Shown here: positions 24,501 through 34,000 of the stretch, piece by piece | Layout of the letters: the number at the start of each line of letters is the position of its first letter | Position numbering within the stretch: position 1 is the first letter of the stretch | Source: Siderastrea siderea | Taxonomy: Eukaryota > Cnidaria > Anthozoa > Scleractinia > Rhizangiidae | NCBI GenBank assembly: GCA_964030785.1 | Contig: OZ034975.1 | Coordinates: 42,499,569-42,563,568 of the forward strand | DNA: 64,000 bases | Direction: 5' to 3' | Notes under the pieces: model-generated | The model's input: only the letters and a program-made list of their open reading frames with translations | Databases searched by the model: none | Told to the model about the DNA's origin: nothing | Position numbers and translations under genes: made by a program

Positions 24501-26530
24501 AGATAGAGTTCCACTGCACATGTACTTCTGAAAATGACAGCTTGCATTATTCATTATGGAAAAACCGTCACTGAGATGAAATGAAATTTTTCTTTCAGCC
24601 TTTGATCAATACAAATAAATCAATACTTTAAATCATCATTTTCCCTCACTCAGAATATTATTTGCTGCCTTTTCCCTGACCTTGAAGAATTTTTGTGTTC
24701 CCTGACCATTCCCTGACCTATGCCCGACGTAGCCAATCAAACCAATCTGAACGAAAAATCAATCAAACTCCAATCGTTCAATTGTTTTTCGATTGGTTCG
24801 GCAATCAAACATAATCGAACAGGACCTTTTTGGTGAGTTCAATTACCGAACTCGCAACTTCGATTGAACCAATCGAACTTAATCGACACATTGTAAATGC
24901 CCTAGCTGACCTCGATTGCTTTCGTCAAGTACCTTCAGAGCTGGTCCTCGATCTCCTCTTTTCCTTCTAACAATGTACTTTTCTCCAACACTGATGGTGA
25001 AAGAGCACTTGTGATAGCTTTTGACAACCACTTCGAAAATTGTAAGTTTCACTTGCGACATCTTTTCCGTGTACGGCGGGTGTACGTGGTTGAAATAGAA
25101 GCCTACACATAGCTTATTTGACTGCAACGCACTGTTTGAAACCAAATGAAACTGGTTTGGAATGACAAAACGCAGGCCAAGGACAAAGCTCTGTTGGTCT
25201 AGAGTTTGATTCTGTTCGAATAAAGAAGTGTTCGATTTTCGAACGTTTGATTGTGTTCGATTGGCAAAACGTCTGGATACCAGTAAGTTCGATTATGTTC
25301 AATTGCCGAACCCAATCCAAATCAATTGAATGATTAAAGTTCGATTGAGTTAGATTACCGAACGTTCGAATGGCTACGTCGGGCCTATGGCAACCTTGCA
25401 CAAATGTGACCATTCAAATGAAAGGTACTAAGTAGATCGTTTGTTTGTGCCCCTATGCGACACTGGGTGCAAAAAGGACCTATGATAATGAATGATAACC
25501 TAAAGTATGGTGATTCAAATGAAAGCTACTTAGCAATAGCCTTTCTTGTGGTGCCATGAATTATGCATTGCCAGGTGGCTCTAACCTCTGAGCCTGTGAA
25601 CGGCGCCTAAAGTCTGACCATTCAAATGAAACAATGATACATGTACATGTATACATGTGTGTTACACGTACTGTTTATTATGCTTACATGAACATGAAGG
25701 TCTGTAAATGAAATCCTAAAGTGTAACAATTCAAATGAAAGCTACCGAGCAGTATGGTGCTATTAGTTAATACCATATGAGGCGATAATCTAACCTTGAA
25801 CCTGTAAATGATGCTTAAAGTGTCATCTGTGTCATAAGTGTATTCAAATGAAAAATATGGAGCAATAATGTTGTGTGGTACATGTACTTTTAATTACGTT
25901 TTTCATAAAGGTTTGAACTTTTAGCCTGTGCATGAAATCCAAAAGTGTGACCATTCAAATAAATGATGCAACGTCAAAGTGGTTTTAGCTTTTGTTCCAG
26001 TTGCAGAAATTCCAAGTGTGGCCACTGAAATGAAAGCACTGATCAGTGCTCACCCTCCATAGAAAGGTAGAGCACGTATTTGTTTAGCTTTTGCATATTG
26101 AAATTTAATCCATCAAATCAACCAAATGATTAGATGTCAGCTTACTGAAAAGGAAGTTTGACAGCAACAATCTCACGTGATTATTCAAACCAAAACATCT
26201 CGCTAAAAACAAGGCAAACAAACTTCCACTGCAGCAAAACTACCACCAAAAAGGGACGTTGAACTCACCGTATATCATGCAGACACCAGTTTCATGCAAA
26301 AAGCGGAATCGCTTCACTTTGAATAACCACACAGTCAAAACAGTAATAATCAACAAAAACATCATAACCAATAAAAACGCCGTGTCGATCCTGTGGTACT
26401 TGTTTACTTTCTCAGCGGCTGCCTTCTCCTTAGCTACATCGCTATCTTCCTTTTTTGATTCAGCAATCGCGAAAATCAGTACAAGAAGTGTGCATAACTT
26501 TACCAAAACAGATGTCCTGTACGCCGCCAT
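11842..26530 (-). CDS. SLC9A6/7/9-like: Organellar Na+/H+ (K+/H+) exchanger, SLC9A6/7/9 class
   Basis: Exons on the minus strand: 26530-26269, 22904-22717, 21867-21790, 21700-21624, 21458-21358, 20909-20804, 19712-19574, 18342-18237, 17770-17682, 17462-17349, 16508-16397, 15808-15655, 15181-15124, 14360-14265 and 12018-11842. Splice sites and phases agree for the first 13, giving 528 residues. Residues 1-23 look like a signal peptide. RFLHETG closes the first membrane segment. [11 protein letters not shown] is the inhibitor-region motif; [14 protein letters not shown] and [15 protein letters not shown] carry the conserved Asp and Asn-Asp of cation/proton antiporters; [10 protein letters not shown] and [13 protein letters not shown] are class signatures. 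These proteins exchange luminal H+ for Na+ or K+ in endosomes and Golgi. Exon 14 ends in a stop ([14 protein letters not shown]), while exon 15 encodes a second tail with DDDLINING and EGDLGLG, as in animal homologues; see findings. AAGATGGCG overlaps the start codon. Confidence 0.95.
12089..12304 (+). mobile_element. TIR element family with CCCTTTAAGCCC ends, copy 1
   Basis: Left end TTTTAAGCCCTAAC and right end GGCTTCAAGGTTTAA are degraded versions of the intact copy at 18714-18920. They share internal GAAATTTCTCTTTACAT, AAGGATAAGATGTCTTG and AGTAAGGAGAATATGCA blocks. It lies in the last exchanger intron. Confidence 0.7.
12738..13285 (+). pseudogene. 3' end of an L2/CR1-type retrotransposon, frameshifted
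   Basis: Frame one reads [19 protein letters not shown] then [11 protein letters not shown]. After a frameshift near 12950 a second frame reads [20 protein letters not shown] followed by [18 protein letters not shown] and a stop. This is the conserved C-terminal tail of ORF2. The untranslated tail ends in GCTATATAAAT plus ATT repeats, typical of such elements. It is opposite in orientation to the host exchanger gene. Confidence 0.8.
13120..13171. repeat. (ATT)n microsatellite
   Basis: About 17 ATT units with one ATC interruption, inside the 3' part of the retrotransposon remnant. Confidence 0.9.
13869..14097. mobile_element. TIR element built from AGGATCCT palindromes
   Basis: CCCTGGTAGAAAT at the left and ATTTCTACCAGGG at the right are exact inverted copies. 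The 229-bp interior contains about ten copies of the 8-bp palindrome AGGATCCT at irregular spacing. It is non-coding and lies in an exchanger intron just downstream of exon 14. Confidence 0.7.
15330..15560. repeat. Degenerate ~40 bp minisatellite
   Basis: Variants of GAGCAAGACCCTGG, ACCAAG and TGATGA/TGATC-CTC recur about five times, the last partly in inverted orientation (TTGCTCAGAGGGTCATG against ACCCTCTGAGCAAGA). It lies in the intron between exons 13 and 12. Confidence 0.55.
16589..17148 (+). repeat. Dispersed repeat copy split by a TTAA element
   Basis: It matches 7489-7660 on both sides of the inserted element at 16656-17058: GAAGTAGGCGGCTGGTTTGAG before it, and ACTTCAATTTAGGG-AAAATAGCAGCC after it. 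Confidence 0.7.
16656..17058. mobile_element. 403-bp TIR element with TTAA target sites
   Basis: TTAA flanks both ends (16652-16655 and 17059-17062). The left end GGACAGTGCCTCCT and right end AGGAGGCACCACATCC are inverted copies. The interior folds on itself: AAAAATGTGGGTACCCACGC and a matching inverted copy near 16875 surround TCTCTGAAAAATGCG. It is non-coding. TTAA duplications point to the piggyBac or Kolobok type; the superfamily is inferred. Confidence 0.78.
17888..18123 (-). mobile_element. CCCTTTAAGCCC-end TIR element, copy 2 (inverted)
   Basis: It runs from TTAACCCTTCAAGCCC to GGCTTAAAGGGTTAA, with internal CAAGACATCTTATCCTT, the inverse of the block in copies 1 and 3. It lies 590 bp from copy 3 in opposite orientation within the exchanger gene. 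Confidence 0.75.
18714..18920 (+). mobile_element. CCCTTTAAGCCC-end TIR element, copy 3 (intact)
   Basis: TAACCCTTTAAGCCC at the left and GGCTTAAAGGGTTAA at the right are clean inverted ends about 200 bp apart. The element is non-coding and is the best reference copy of this family in the window. Confidence 0.8.
20025..20430 (+). repeat. 106-bp tandem repeat cluster in an exchanger intron (~4 copies)
   Basis: Copies of TCTAACTTTTGAGTCTGTGG and ACCATTCAAATGAAAGCTAC repeat every 106 bp, ending in a degraded copy near 20400. On the plus strand it is the reverse complement of the MMGT1 array, so relative to the minus-strand host gene it has the same orientation. Confidence 0.9.
21499..21567. repeat. 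(GAT)n microsatellite
   Basis: About a dozen GATGAT units decaying to GAC, GATAAT and GGTGAT variants, between exchanger exons 5 and 4. Confidence 0.85.
22342..22602. mobile_element. 261-bp TIR element with TA target sites
   Basis: TA|CCATATTTTCACAATTAAACG at the left mirrors TTTAATCAAGAAAATACGG|TA at the right. Internal blocks CCAGCGTTTATTCGGGGCCC recur in the partial copy at 63845-64000. The TA duplication suggests a Tc1/mariner-like non-autonomous element (inference). Confidence 0.75.
22935..23140. repeat. Degenerate minisatellite, GGGATATGGGATATT-like unit
   Basis: Five or six diverged units of 32-38 bp share AGGGATA, GGATATT and GAAAAAATTA blocks, ending at a run of C near 23150. It starts about 30 bp upstream of exchanger exon 2, within intron 1. 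Confidence 0.6.
23335..24060 (+). mobile_element. CCCTTTAAGCCC-end TIR element, copy 4, with a nested insertion
   Basis: The outer ends TAATCCTTTAAGCCC and GCTTAAAGGGTTAA match copy 3. The family sequence is interrupted after GTCTTGATTA by a second element (23461-23971) and resumes with AAGTTCTCCC. Confidence 0.75.
23461..23971. mobile_element. 511-bp fold-back element with TTAA target sites
   Basis: TTAA flanks it at 23457-23460 and 23972-23975. The arms are long: AGTGGTACTGCGATCAAAA at the left against TTTTTGATCATAGTACCACT at the right, with similarity continuing about 180 bp inward through TCCGCCATTATTACACC. It is non-coding. Confidence 0.82.
24722..25384 (-). mobile_element. 663-bp TIR element carrying a possible HIRAN-like frame
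   Basis: Exact 14-bp TIRs GCCCGACGTAGCCA bound the element, with CTAT on both sides (24718-24721 and 25385-25388). Between them a minus-strand frame at about 25060-24900 reads [18 protein letters not shown], then [20 protein letters not shown] and GQLGHLQ. The spacing of aromatic, VGE and GHL positions resembles a HIRAN domain, but this is a weak match by eye. TTCGATT-like repeats crowd both inner ends. Confidence 0.55.
25405..26045 (+). repeat. Degenerate 106-bp repeat cluster near exchanger exon 1
   Basis: Repeated GTGACCATTCAAATGAAAG-like and CTCTAACCTCTGAGCCTGTG-like blocks recur about six times with heavy divergence and indels. It has the same orientation relative to the host transcript as the intact clusters. 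It looks like a decayed array. Confidence 0.75.
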
Positions 26531-28129
26531 CTTGATGCGGAGGCCGGTGACAGGACTCGGTCCAGGCTACCACGGTCAATGTAGCCTTGCCGGACAATGG
26601 GAGGGTCTATTCTTTCACGGGCGAAAACCGCCATCAGGCTCTACTTTCGTTTCGCTTGGTGAAACATTTAGGCGGGAAGGGCAAAACGAACAAATAACGA
26701 GAGCGATGCTGAAATTCGGCCTGATCGCAGGTTGATCGCAGGCGTGTAGAGGTAGGGAAAGATAAAAGCATTTTTCTCGTACATGTAAGTCGGTGGTCCT
26801 TCGTTTCGCGTCAAACTTGTCATCTCTGTCCAAAAATTTTCCATCCCAAACGTTAAACATATTTTTTCGCCTTGCGGGCTGCTCGAATACAGCTTGCTGG
26901 CCACCAAACTTCAGTCAAATTACCACGGGCATTTTTACACTTAGGGGACTAAATCCATGTGCAGAGATGATAAGTTAAGAAAAAGAAATTCTGCATTGTA
27001 AGACATTTAAGGCCCAGTAACACGGGCAACATTTTCGTGCAACTTGTCGGGCAACAATGTTGCCCTGCAAGTGTAGATTGTTTGTTGCGCGTATTACCAC
27101 CTCCCCGTCCAACAAATTTTCATGTTGCAAAAGTAGACGTCGCTTTTACTTTTTGCAACATGAAAATTTGTTGCACGCAGAACTGTACCGGAATAGTTTG
27201 ACGGTCAATGGGTCAACCGTCGGTCGCAAACAAGCCGTACTAACCAGAGGCGTTCATGAATGTATTGATATTAGCCGTTAAATGGCCCAAAATCTATTAT
27301 TTTGATTGCTCTTGTCACACTAAAAGCTGTCATTGAGTGTTGACATCTGATTTCAACTTGATTGGTGTAAACACCAAGACTGAAAATTCAAATAAAATCG
27401 TCAGAGAATTTCTTCTTTATAGTATTGACCTTCAACCTTGGCAACAGCAGGTGAAATGTCTTAAACTAACATCCATCAAAACAGAGTCTGTCTCCCGTCA
27501 AAGCTAACAGACCGTCTATAAGCATAAACTGTACACGCTTTTCCCCGTGCAAGTAACAAAATCTTAGCCGCGTTTCGCTATTGCTACGTTCGGTGAGTAC
27601 AGTATATGTACTTACTTCCAGGTCAACGCAGTTTCTAACTAAGAATTTGTTCCAGTGGCCTGTTGCAATGGACGGTCACAGATCTAGAGGGCGGGGCTAA
27701 GCTTCAGATCAAGTTTTTGACTTTTTTTGTTTTTGCTTTTGGCCCCTCTAAAAAGGCAAAGGGCCAAAATGTTCTCCTGTTTCAACTGGCGTTTTTTATT
27801 CCACGCCCAACCCCCTCCGTTTTTTACTTCAACTCTCTCCACTGTTTCTGAAAGTATTTTGACATATCAGGAGTGAAGAGGGGAAAACAGACAGTGAAGA
27901 AGAACTCGAAATCCCACTAGCGCTTAGCTATCCTCGGTACTGCCTTACGACAGACTAGCTATTTCACAGGCGTGCCACTCAAACTACTGCCGGAAATAAA
28001 TATTGCAAATGAAACATAACTGACGTGTTTTAAGAATCCCAACGGGCGGAAAGCAAACCAGTTGGCTATTTACAAGTGCAGCTGAAGGATTTATAACTTC
28101 GGGACTATCGTGAAACAAATTCATTAAGT
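26531..28129. other. Upstream flank of the exchanger gene
   Basis: This 1.6 kb should hold the exchanger promoter and 5' UTR just above 26530. The start codon sits in AAGATGGCGGCG. A strong hairpin lies at 27110-27173. No other gene is recognised; frames of 60-80 codons around 26.6-26.9 kb overlap each other on both strands and have no family resemblance. Confidence 0.5.
27110..27173. repeat. Near-perfect hairpin, probably the core of a short TIR element
   Basis: CAACAAATTTTCATGTTGC and its inverse flank an 18-base spacer. The sequence before it (GGCCCAGTAACACGGGCAAC from 27010) has the look of a TIR element's outer end, but I could not find a clear opposite end. Confidence 0.6.
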
Positions 28130-28201
28130 GCTCAGAGTGGGATTCGAACCCGGCGCCTACGGACTCGAAGTCCAACACCCTAACCACTCGGCCACGTTGT
28201 C
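28130..28201 (-). pseudogene. tRNA-like sequence (tRNA pseudogene or SINE head)
   Basis: The minus strand carries a good A box (GTGGCCGAGTGG), an anticodon-arm-like GTTGGACTTCGAGTCCG and a perfect B box (GGTTCGAATCC) at correct spacing for a tRNA. Reading the loop as CTTCGAG would give anticodon TCG; the D arm looks serine-like. The 5' GACAACG and 3' TCTGAGC strands do not pair as an acceptor stem, and the outer T-stem pairs fail. So a functional tRNA is unlikely; a tRNA-derived SINE or decayed gene fits better. Confidence 0.6.
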
Positions 28202-28483
28202 TCCCTTCTTGATTAGCTGTTCAGTTAGTCTCAAGGAGATTGGAAGAAGAGCGATTTTCCTCCATGAAAACTTATAAAAAAAAAACTAAACAAGGCCTTG
28301 TTAAGATGCAAAAAGAAGTCTTAATAGGCCGGCAACGCCGGGCATAACCGTTATTCCTGCTTCCGAACTGGGAACTATCGTGGAAATCTTCCCTAGATTG
28401 AAAATCTCGCACTTACCACCGCTGTCTAAGTTGAGCGTTTTCCAGCTCCGTCTGACTGACCAGAACCTGCCCGGTAGTTTATT

Positions 28484-28492
<9 letters not shown>

Positions 28493-28524
<32 letters not shown>
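28493..28524. repeat. (ATC)n microsatellite
   Basis: About ten ATC units, just past the probable 3' end of the nuclear receptor transcript. Confidence 0.9.
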
Positions 28525-28539
28525 TGTTACAGATATGAC

Positions 28540-31053
28540 AAAGCTAGTAAGTTTCAGAAAATTTTATTTAAACAGTACAAATTGTACAAACGTTGGCATT
28601 TCGGTGCTCTTAACAAATCCTACAACTACAAAAATGTCTACATTATTTACATTACTAATGAAAACTCTTTTTGTACAAGTAATTGTCCCTCAAAAGAGAA
28701 AGTGTTTGTAAAAATGAAAGTTCAAAACTTGAGTCTACAGGTAGTTTAAAAATTACACTCAAAATTCAGTTGGGTAGAAAATTTTCAAAAGCAAGCAAAA
28801 GATAAAAATAACAAAAAAGATACTGGATTAATCTAAAACTCATTAACTTCGCAAAAATTAATGCCGCGAAGCATCGACCTTTAAAAATTACGAAAATATG
28901 TCGTCGCCAAATGTTCTTGCAAAAAAAGGTGACCTGTTTCGGTTGTTTTAGGAGTTTGTTCACTAGAAAGGAGACCAAGTAATATACTGACGATTATAAA
29001 ACAACGAGCTTTGGCCGGCCATATCAACGAGCCGTAATAAGCCATGGCTTTGCTGCGCTACCTCTTAACTATGGCAAAGATTTTGTAAGAACGGGCCGAA
29101 AACTGATAGCCTTAGTAAGCATACAGTTATCCCTAGGATTTCTTAAACCTAGGGTTCATATTTATAGCAAAATCAGTTCGTGAGCTTTAAGATTTAATTA
29201 AGTAGGCAACCAAGCCGTGGCTTTTTATTAAAAAGAATTCTCAGTGTCGTGTATGTGGTGCTAGTTTTTATAATAAAAATGTTAATAACTAGACATTAAA
29301 GATCTCCACTTATTCAAAGTTTGTACAATTAGGCTTATGCAGTGTTAACTACAACTTTGAACTCGGAGATCAATTTGAATTGTGCTGTGAAGATTTCTGT
29401 AGATAATACTTTTCTCTGCCTTCGGTAAAAATTTGACTAATTACAAACTGTATTAAATGCAGGGTGAAAAACGTTTTAAAACAGCAGAAACAAAACTATT
29501 GTTACCTTATTCTTACCATTTTCAGTTTTGCTAATGAAGCTCCCACTTAACTCGCAAAATTGATGTCTTGCAAAGCTTTAGTTTTGTGATAACAGGGGAA
29601 ATAAGGGGCCAAGTACTACTTAAAGTTTTTGCAAAAATGTGATTTTTCTATTGGCATTCTTTTCCATATCGCGGAGATTATTAAATCGCGAAAAACGGGC
29701 AGTATAAATGATTAGCAACAATGCAACTATTAATCCTTGAATGGCATTCAGTAACGGGCTTCTTCGAACAATCGAGCCACAGCTAGACTTCCCAGTACGT
29801 ATTTTCGCATGTAATTTAAAAGTGAAATTGATAAATGACTAATAAATTACATTTGCTTTGATAATTTTCTAGTTATCTTAAATATTACATGTATTCAACT
29901 CAGTATATTATAAATTATAGATATATTTACATTATACTAAGTGTTGACCGTAAGAGTTTCAAAAATATACGCAAATCACCTTCAGTACCGTCTAAACTGT
30001 CCGGATAGGACATAAAACACTGCACTTATGCAACGCTTTTTTCCCCCTTGAGTTTTCGTTAAAGACTTCATTTACCATTGCACAGGCAATGATAAAATAT
30101 GATGAGAAACGTTTACTAAACATTTGTACAAAATAGAAAGACCAAAAGGCAAAATTTAACACCCAAAAAGAAGAACTGCAAAAAAAACGAGTATATAAAC
30201 TATATACAACTTAGCTCTACTTCTGTACAAGTCTTTAACATTGTTATTCCGGAACGGCAATTAGGCCACACTTGAATCTACAAAGCAAAATTTACTAGAA
30301 AAAATCATCAGAAAAACAATATTCAAATTTCATAAAACATCTTCGTATTTTAAAAGAAAGGAAATATCTGTAATGTTTCTTGTGATTTACAAGCTAGGAT
30401 GATTCTGTCATTTGTGTCTGCGGACAAAATCCTCACGTTTAAGTCCACATCAAAGATACCAGCTTTGATAAGGACGAGGGAGGGGAGGGGTAGTCGTTGT
30501 TGTCACTGTGAGCGCTCCCCAGCTGTTTACATACGTTGTACTCGGTAATTTTAAGTTTTTAGTCAGTTTTTAGTTTGAAATGCCAAGATGTTCGTTCCGG
30601 CGAGAGATACTTTAATAGGAGTACTTTCTTGTGGTGCTTTTTATTATGCTGTACAAGGTGGTTCTATCTTTTGAGTCTGTGGATGAAATCCTAAAGTGTG
30701 ACCATTCAAATGAAAGCTACTGAGCAGTACTTTCCTGTGGTGCTGTTTATTATGCTGTACAAGGTGGTTCTAACGTTTGAGTGTGTGGATGAAATCCTAA
30801 AGTGTGACCATTCAAATGAAAGCTACTGAGCAGTACTTTCCTGTGGTGCTGTTTATTATGCTGTACAAGGTGGTTCTAACGTTTGAGTCTGTGGATAAAA
30901 TCGCAAATGGTGATATCTCAGATGAAAGTTTTTTAAGCAGTCCAGCCGTTCCTGTACTCCTGTTTATTATTCATTACACTACTTCTGTGGCGCTCTTGTT
31001 GATTTGCTGTTTGACTTAGCCTAAACCCTTGACGCACCCAATCAACACTGCAC
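28540..31053 (-). other. Probable long 3' UTR and flank of the nuclear receptor gene
   Basis: No coding exon or homology is visible in this AT-rich 2.5 kb. On the minus strand an AATAAA lies near 28563, which could end a 2.5 kb 3' UTR starting at the stop codon 31056-31054; nearer hexamers also exist. It contains the 106-bp cluster at 30595-30930. Confidence 0.4.
30595..30930 (+). repeat. 106-bp tandem repeat cluster 3' of the nuclear receptor (3 copies)
   Basis: Three good copies (GTACAAGGTGGTTCTA landmarks at 106-bp spacing) and a degraded fourth. It ends 125 bp downstream of the receptor stop codon, so it is probably within its 3' UTR, in the majority orientation relative to the transcript. 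Confidence 0.9.
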
Positions 31054-34000
31054 TTAGCTTGACTTGAACATATCGCACAACATTCGTTCAATAGGAACAT
31101 TGTCCAGAGCACCACGAAAGAACAGATCCTCTATCATCTTGGGGCTGACTGATCGTAGAGATGGAAGCATCAGCAACAGTTTTCCAAATCTGACCTGTTG
31201 TTCGGGATTGTGGCTGCGGCAGTATTCTCCCAGCATGGCTTGCGCCTGGTCCTGCAGCCTCTCTACCATGTGAGGTGCTCGGAGGCCACGCAGGTCTGAA
31301 AAGAATTGTGGGCAATCTGATAAGGATGTGCATGTATGATGCATTGGTGCGTTTAAAAGCCGCGTTGAGTGTGCTCCAGAACAAGTCAAGGAAATCTAGC
31401 TTACGTGTGATTTGACACATATCGTTTGTTTAGACTTAGAGGAATAAATTAATTTTTACCATGGCATGAGTTCCACCATTATGAAATACTGACAATCTGA
31501 ACTTTTGAAATTAGACTAGCACGAGAAGGTCTCATACATATTTTTGGCAAGGGCCTTGTTTTGTATTGCAATCGTAGAGATACCCTTTATCCTGTAAATG
31601 ATTTGAACCCAGGAGTCGTATCATAGGTCGGTAAATTATGATCGTCCGGGTGATGACTCTGATGACGACTTCCGATCAGGTTGTCGAAACGTCAATCAAT
31701 GTCATCACTAACGATCCGTCTCAGGACTACACTCACCCGGACGATCATAATTTACCGGCCTATGGTACCTTTTGTCCTGTTAAAATTCGAGAGACCTGTT
31801 TGTTATGTTAGCTGAATAACTTTTCTTACAAAAACAAAAATTGCATGTTGATCCCAAGAACGCCTGCATAGAAACAAATCCGTCCCCCCCCCCCCCCCCA
31901 CCTCACTCTACATACAAGCAGCAACTTACCTGGCTTAAAGAGCACGATAGCTTTCAAACACGCATATTCAGTGGAGTCAATCTGGACTCGCTTAAACCTT
32001 GCCACGACGTTCTGCAAAAGCCGAATGTCGGCCATTCCTGCGACAATCTTATCTGTAGGGGCCTTATCTACTTGAAGTCCAGCTGCGGACAGTAGAGGAC
32101 CCATATCCACCGGGAGAGAGAACTGGGCAGCACTCAGTACAAACAACTCGCTCCAGCCCTCCTCCAATAAGATGGCTTGATCCCGGAATGGTAGATCCAA
32201 GAATGTGGGTATATTTCTTGCCCACGTGACTGACATGTACAGCAGTTGTACCGCGGACTCGTAAACAGTTCCAGGTGAAGGTTGATATACCACAGGGGGT
32301 CCTTCAGTGTTGTCGTCATTTGCTTGATTCGGGCTGGAATGCGATGTGCCCGGGGACGACTGCGGGTTGTTGTCCTTAGTTTCAATGAGACTCGTTATCG
32401 AGAGGAAATTACGCTTCTTTGAGGAGTCTGGTGACTGATTGTTGTTCTGGCCGTGGTACTGTGATTGGGGGACTGAAGGAGAGAAGCGCGTTGGATCGCC
32501 TGATCTGGCCGGATCCATGTTTGATTCAGGACTACACTGCCGTTGAGGCCCGTCTGCCTGTTCGCTTTTGGTGTATGTGAACTGTTGTTCGGGAACATGC
32601 GCTGTAGGCTGTTCATACAGCAACGGACACGAAGGGACCATGGGTGTCACCTGCGAGGAACGAGGGGCACGCTCGTGTTGTACCGCTGAAAAACGAAAAG
32701 AGAATGAAGTGATATAAGTGTGTCTTCGATCTAGTTGACGTTAATTTTGAGTGTAAGCCAAATCTTTGCTCCTGTTTGACGTTACGTCTGTTTGACATTA
32801 CGTCTCATGCGCTTGTTAGAATCTCTTAGCTTGAAAGATTTTGAATCTCATTCTGCTCGATTTTTCATAAGAATTGATGAGATTACAAACTCAAGAATTC
32901 TGTGACCTTTGAATAACAACTCGCACGCTCTTTCAAAGACTTTTGTTCTCGTCCCCGTTTAATTCTACCCGCGATAGTGAAAAGTAATCTGTTTAGTGTT
33001 ATCGTCTGGGTAAGAACAAAAAAGCTCCTCTTGTAGACTACTTAGCCCATGTACAGCCGGCGGCTGCACAAAAGCTAAGCTCTCGTCTCAGCGATCTCAC
33101 CGGCAAGACAGACTACACTCAGACTACGGGCAATTTCAGGTACAAATCGTATACTGCAGGCTCCTGTATACTGTGAGCTTAAAAGAATAATGTTTTAGTT
33201 TTGTGTGCTGTTGTTCCTAAGGAACTGAGCTCTTTATCAAGAACGGAGACTTTCCTGATGAGTTCTCTTCTAAAAGCAAACCTAGCGTAGGTATGTAATT
33301 TATCAGCGAAACACATGAAGTTTCCTCACGTTGTGCATCCCTTGGCCAATGGTAGTTTGACTCAACTTATAAAGTCAAAATAAGACCCAAAAAAAATACA
33401 TGCGAGAGGATATAGCCAAGTATAATATACTCTAATCTTTCTAAAAAGCAGAAATACTAAAAGCCTCCTAAATTAATTTTGTTTTCTTATTTAGCGAGCC
33501 GAGTCCCACAATCTTTGATAAATATATACAACGCAGTCTAAATCTCTATCTTAAAAATTACCAAGCCATATTGATCTTTAAAGGAACCGAAGTGATTCGA
33601 ATTAGGTAAAGAATTGTTCATATGGGAACAATACAAAAAAAAATTGAAAAAAAAAAGCTTTACGTGGCTTTTTTCTTCAGTGAACTAAGAGCTGTCATTT
33701 TGCAAAATAAGTGAAAATTCGCTCTATATTTCTCTTCTTTTGGCGGACGAATTTTGTCACTCACATGTAATTAATTTCCCGTTGTTGGATTTCTTCCAGT
33801 CAGTTTATCCTTCGGAAACACTAGCACATTTTTGATCCGCGCGTTTTACTCTATTGAAAACGTCTTATCTGAAGATATTGCGTACTTTTAAAAATTGGTG
33901 AGAGGAAAAAAATTAAAATTTACCCCACGACAATATAGTGTAACCTTTCTGAAATTTGCAACGGGAAGTACTAATTGCGTAACTCATTACTGATCTTAAA

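Noticed and set aside
28130..28201. Functional tRNA gene
   Set aside because: Acceptor and outer T-stem pairs do not form.
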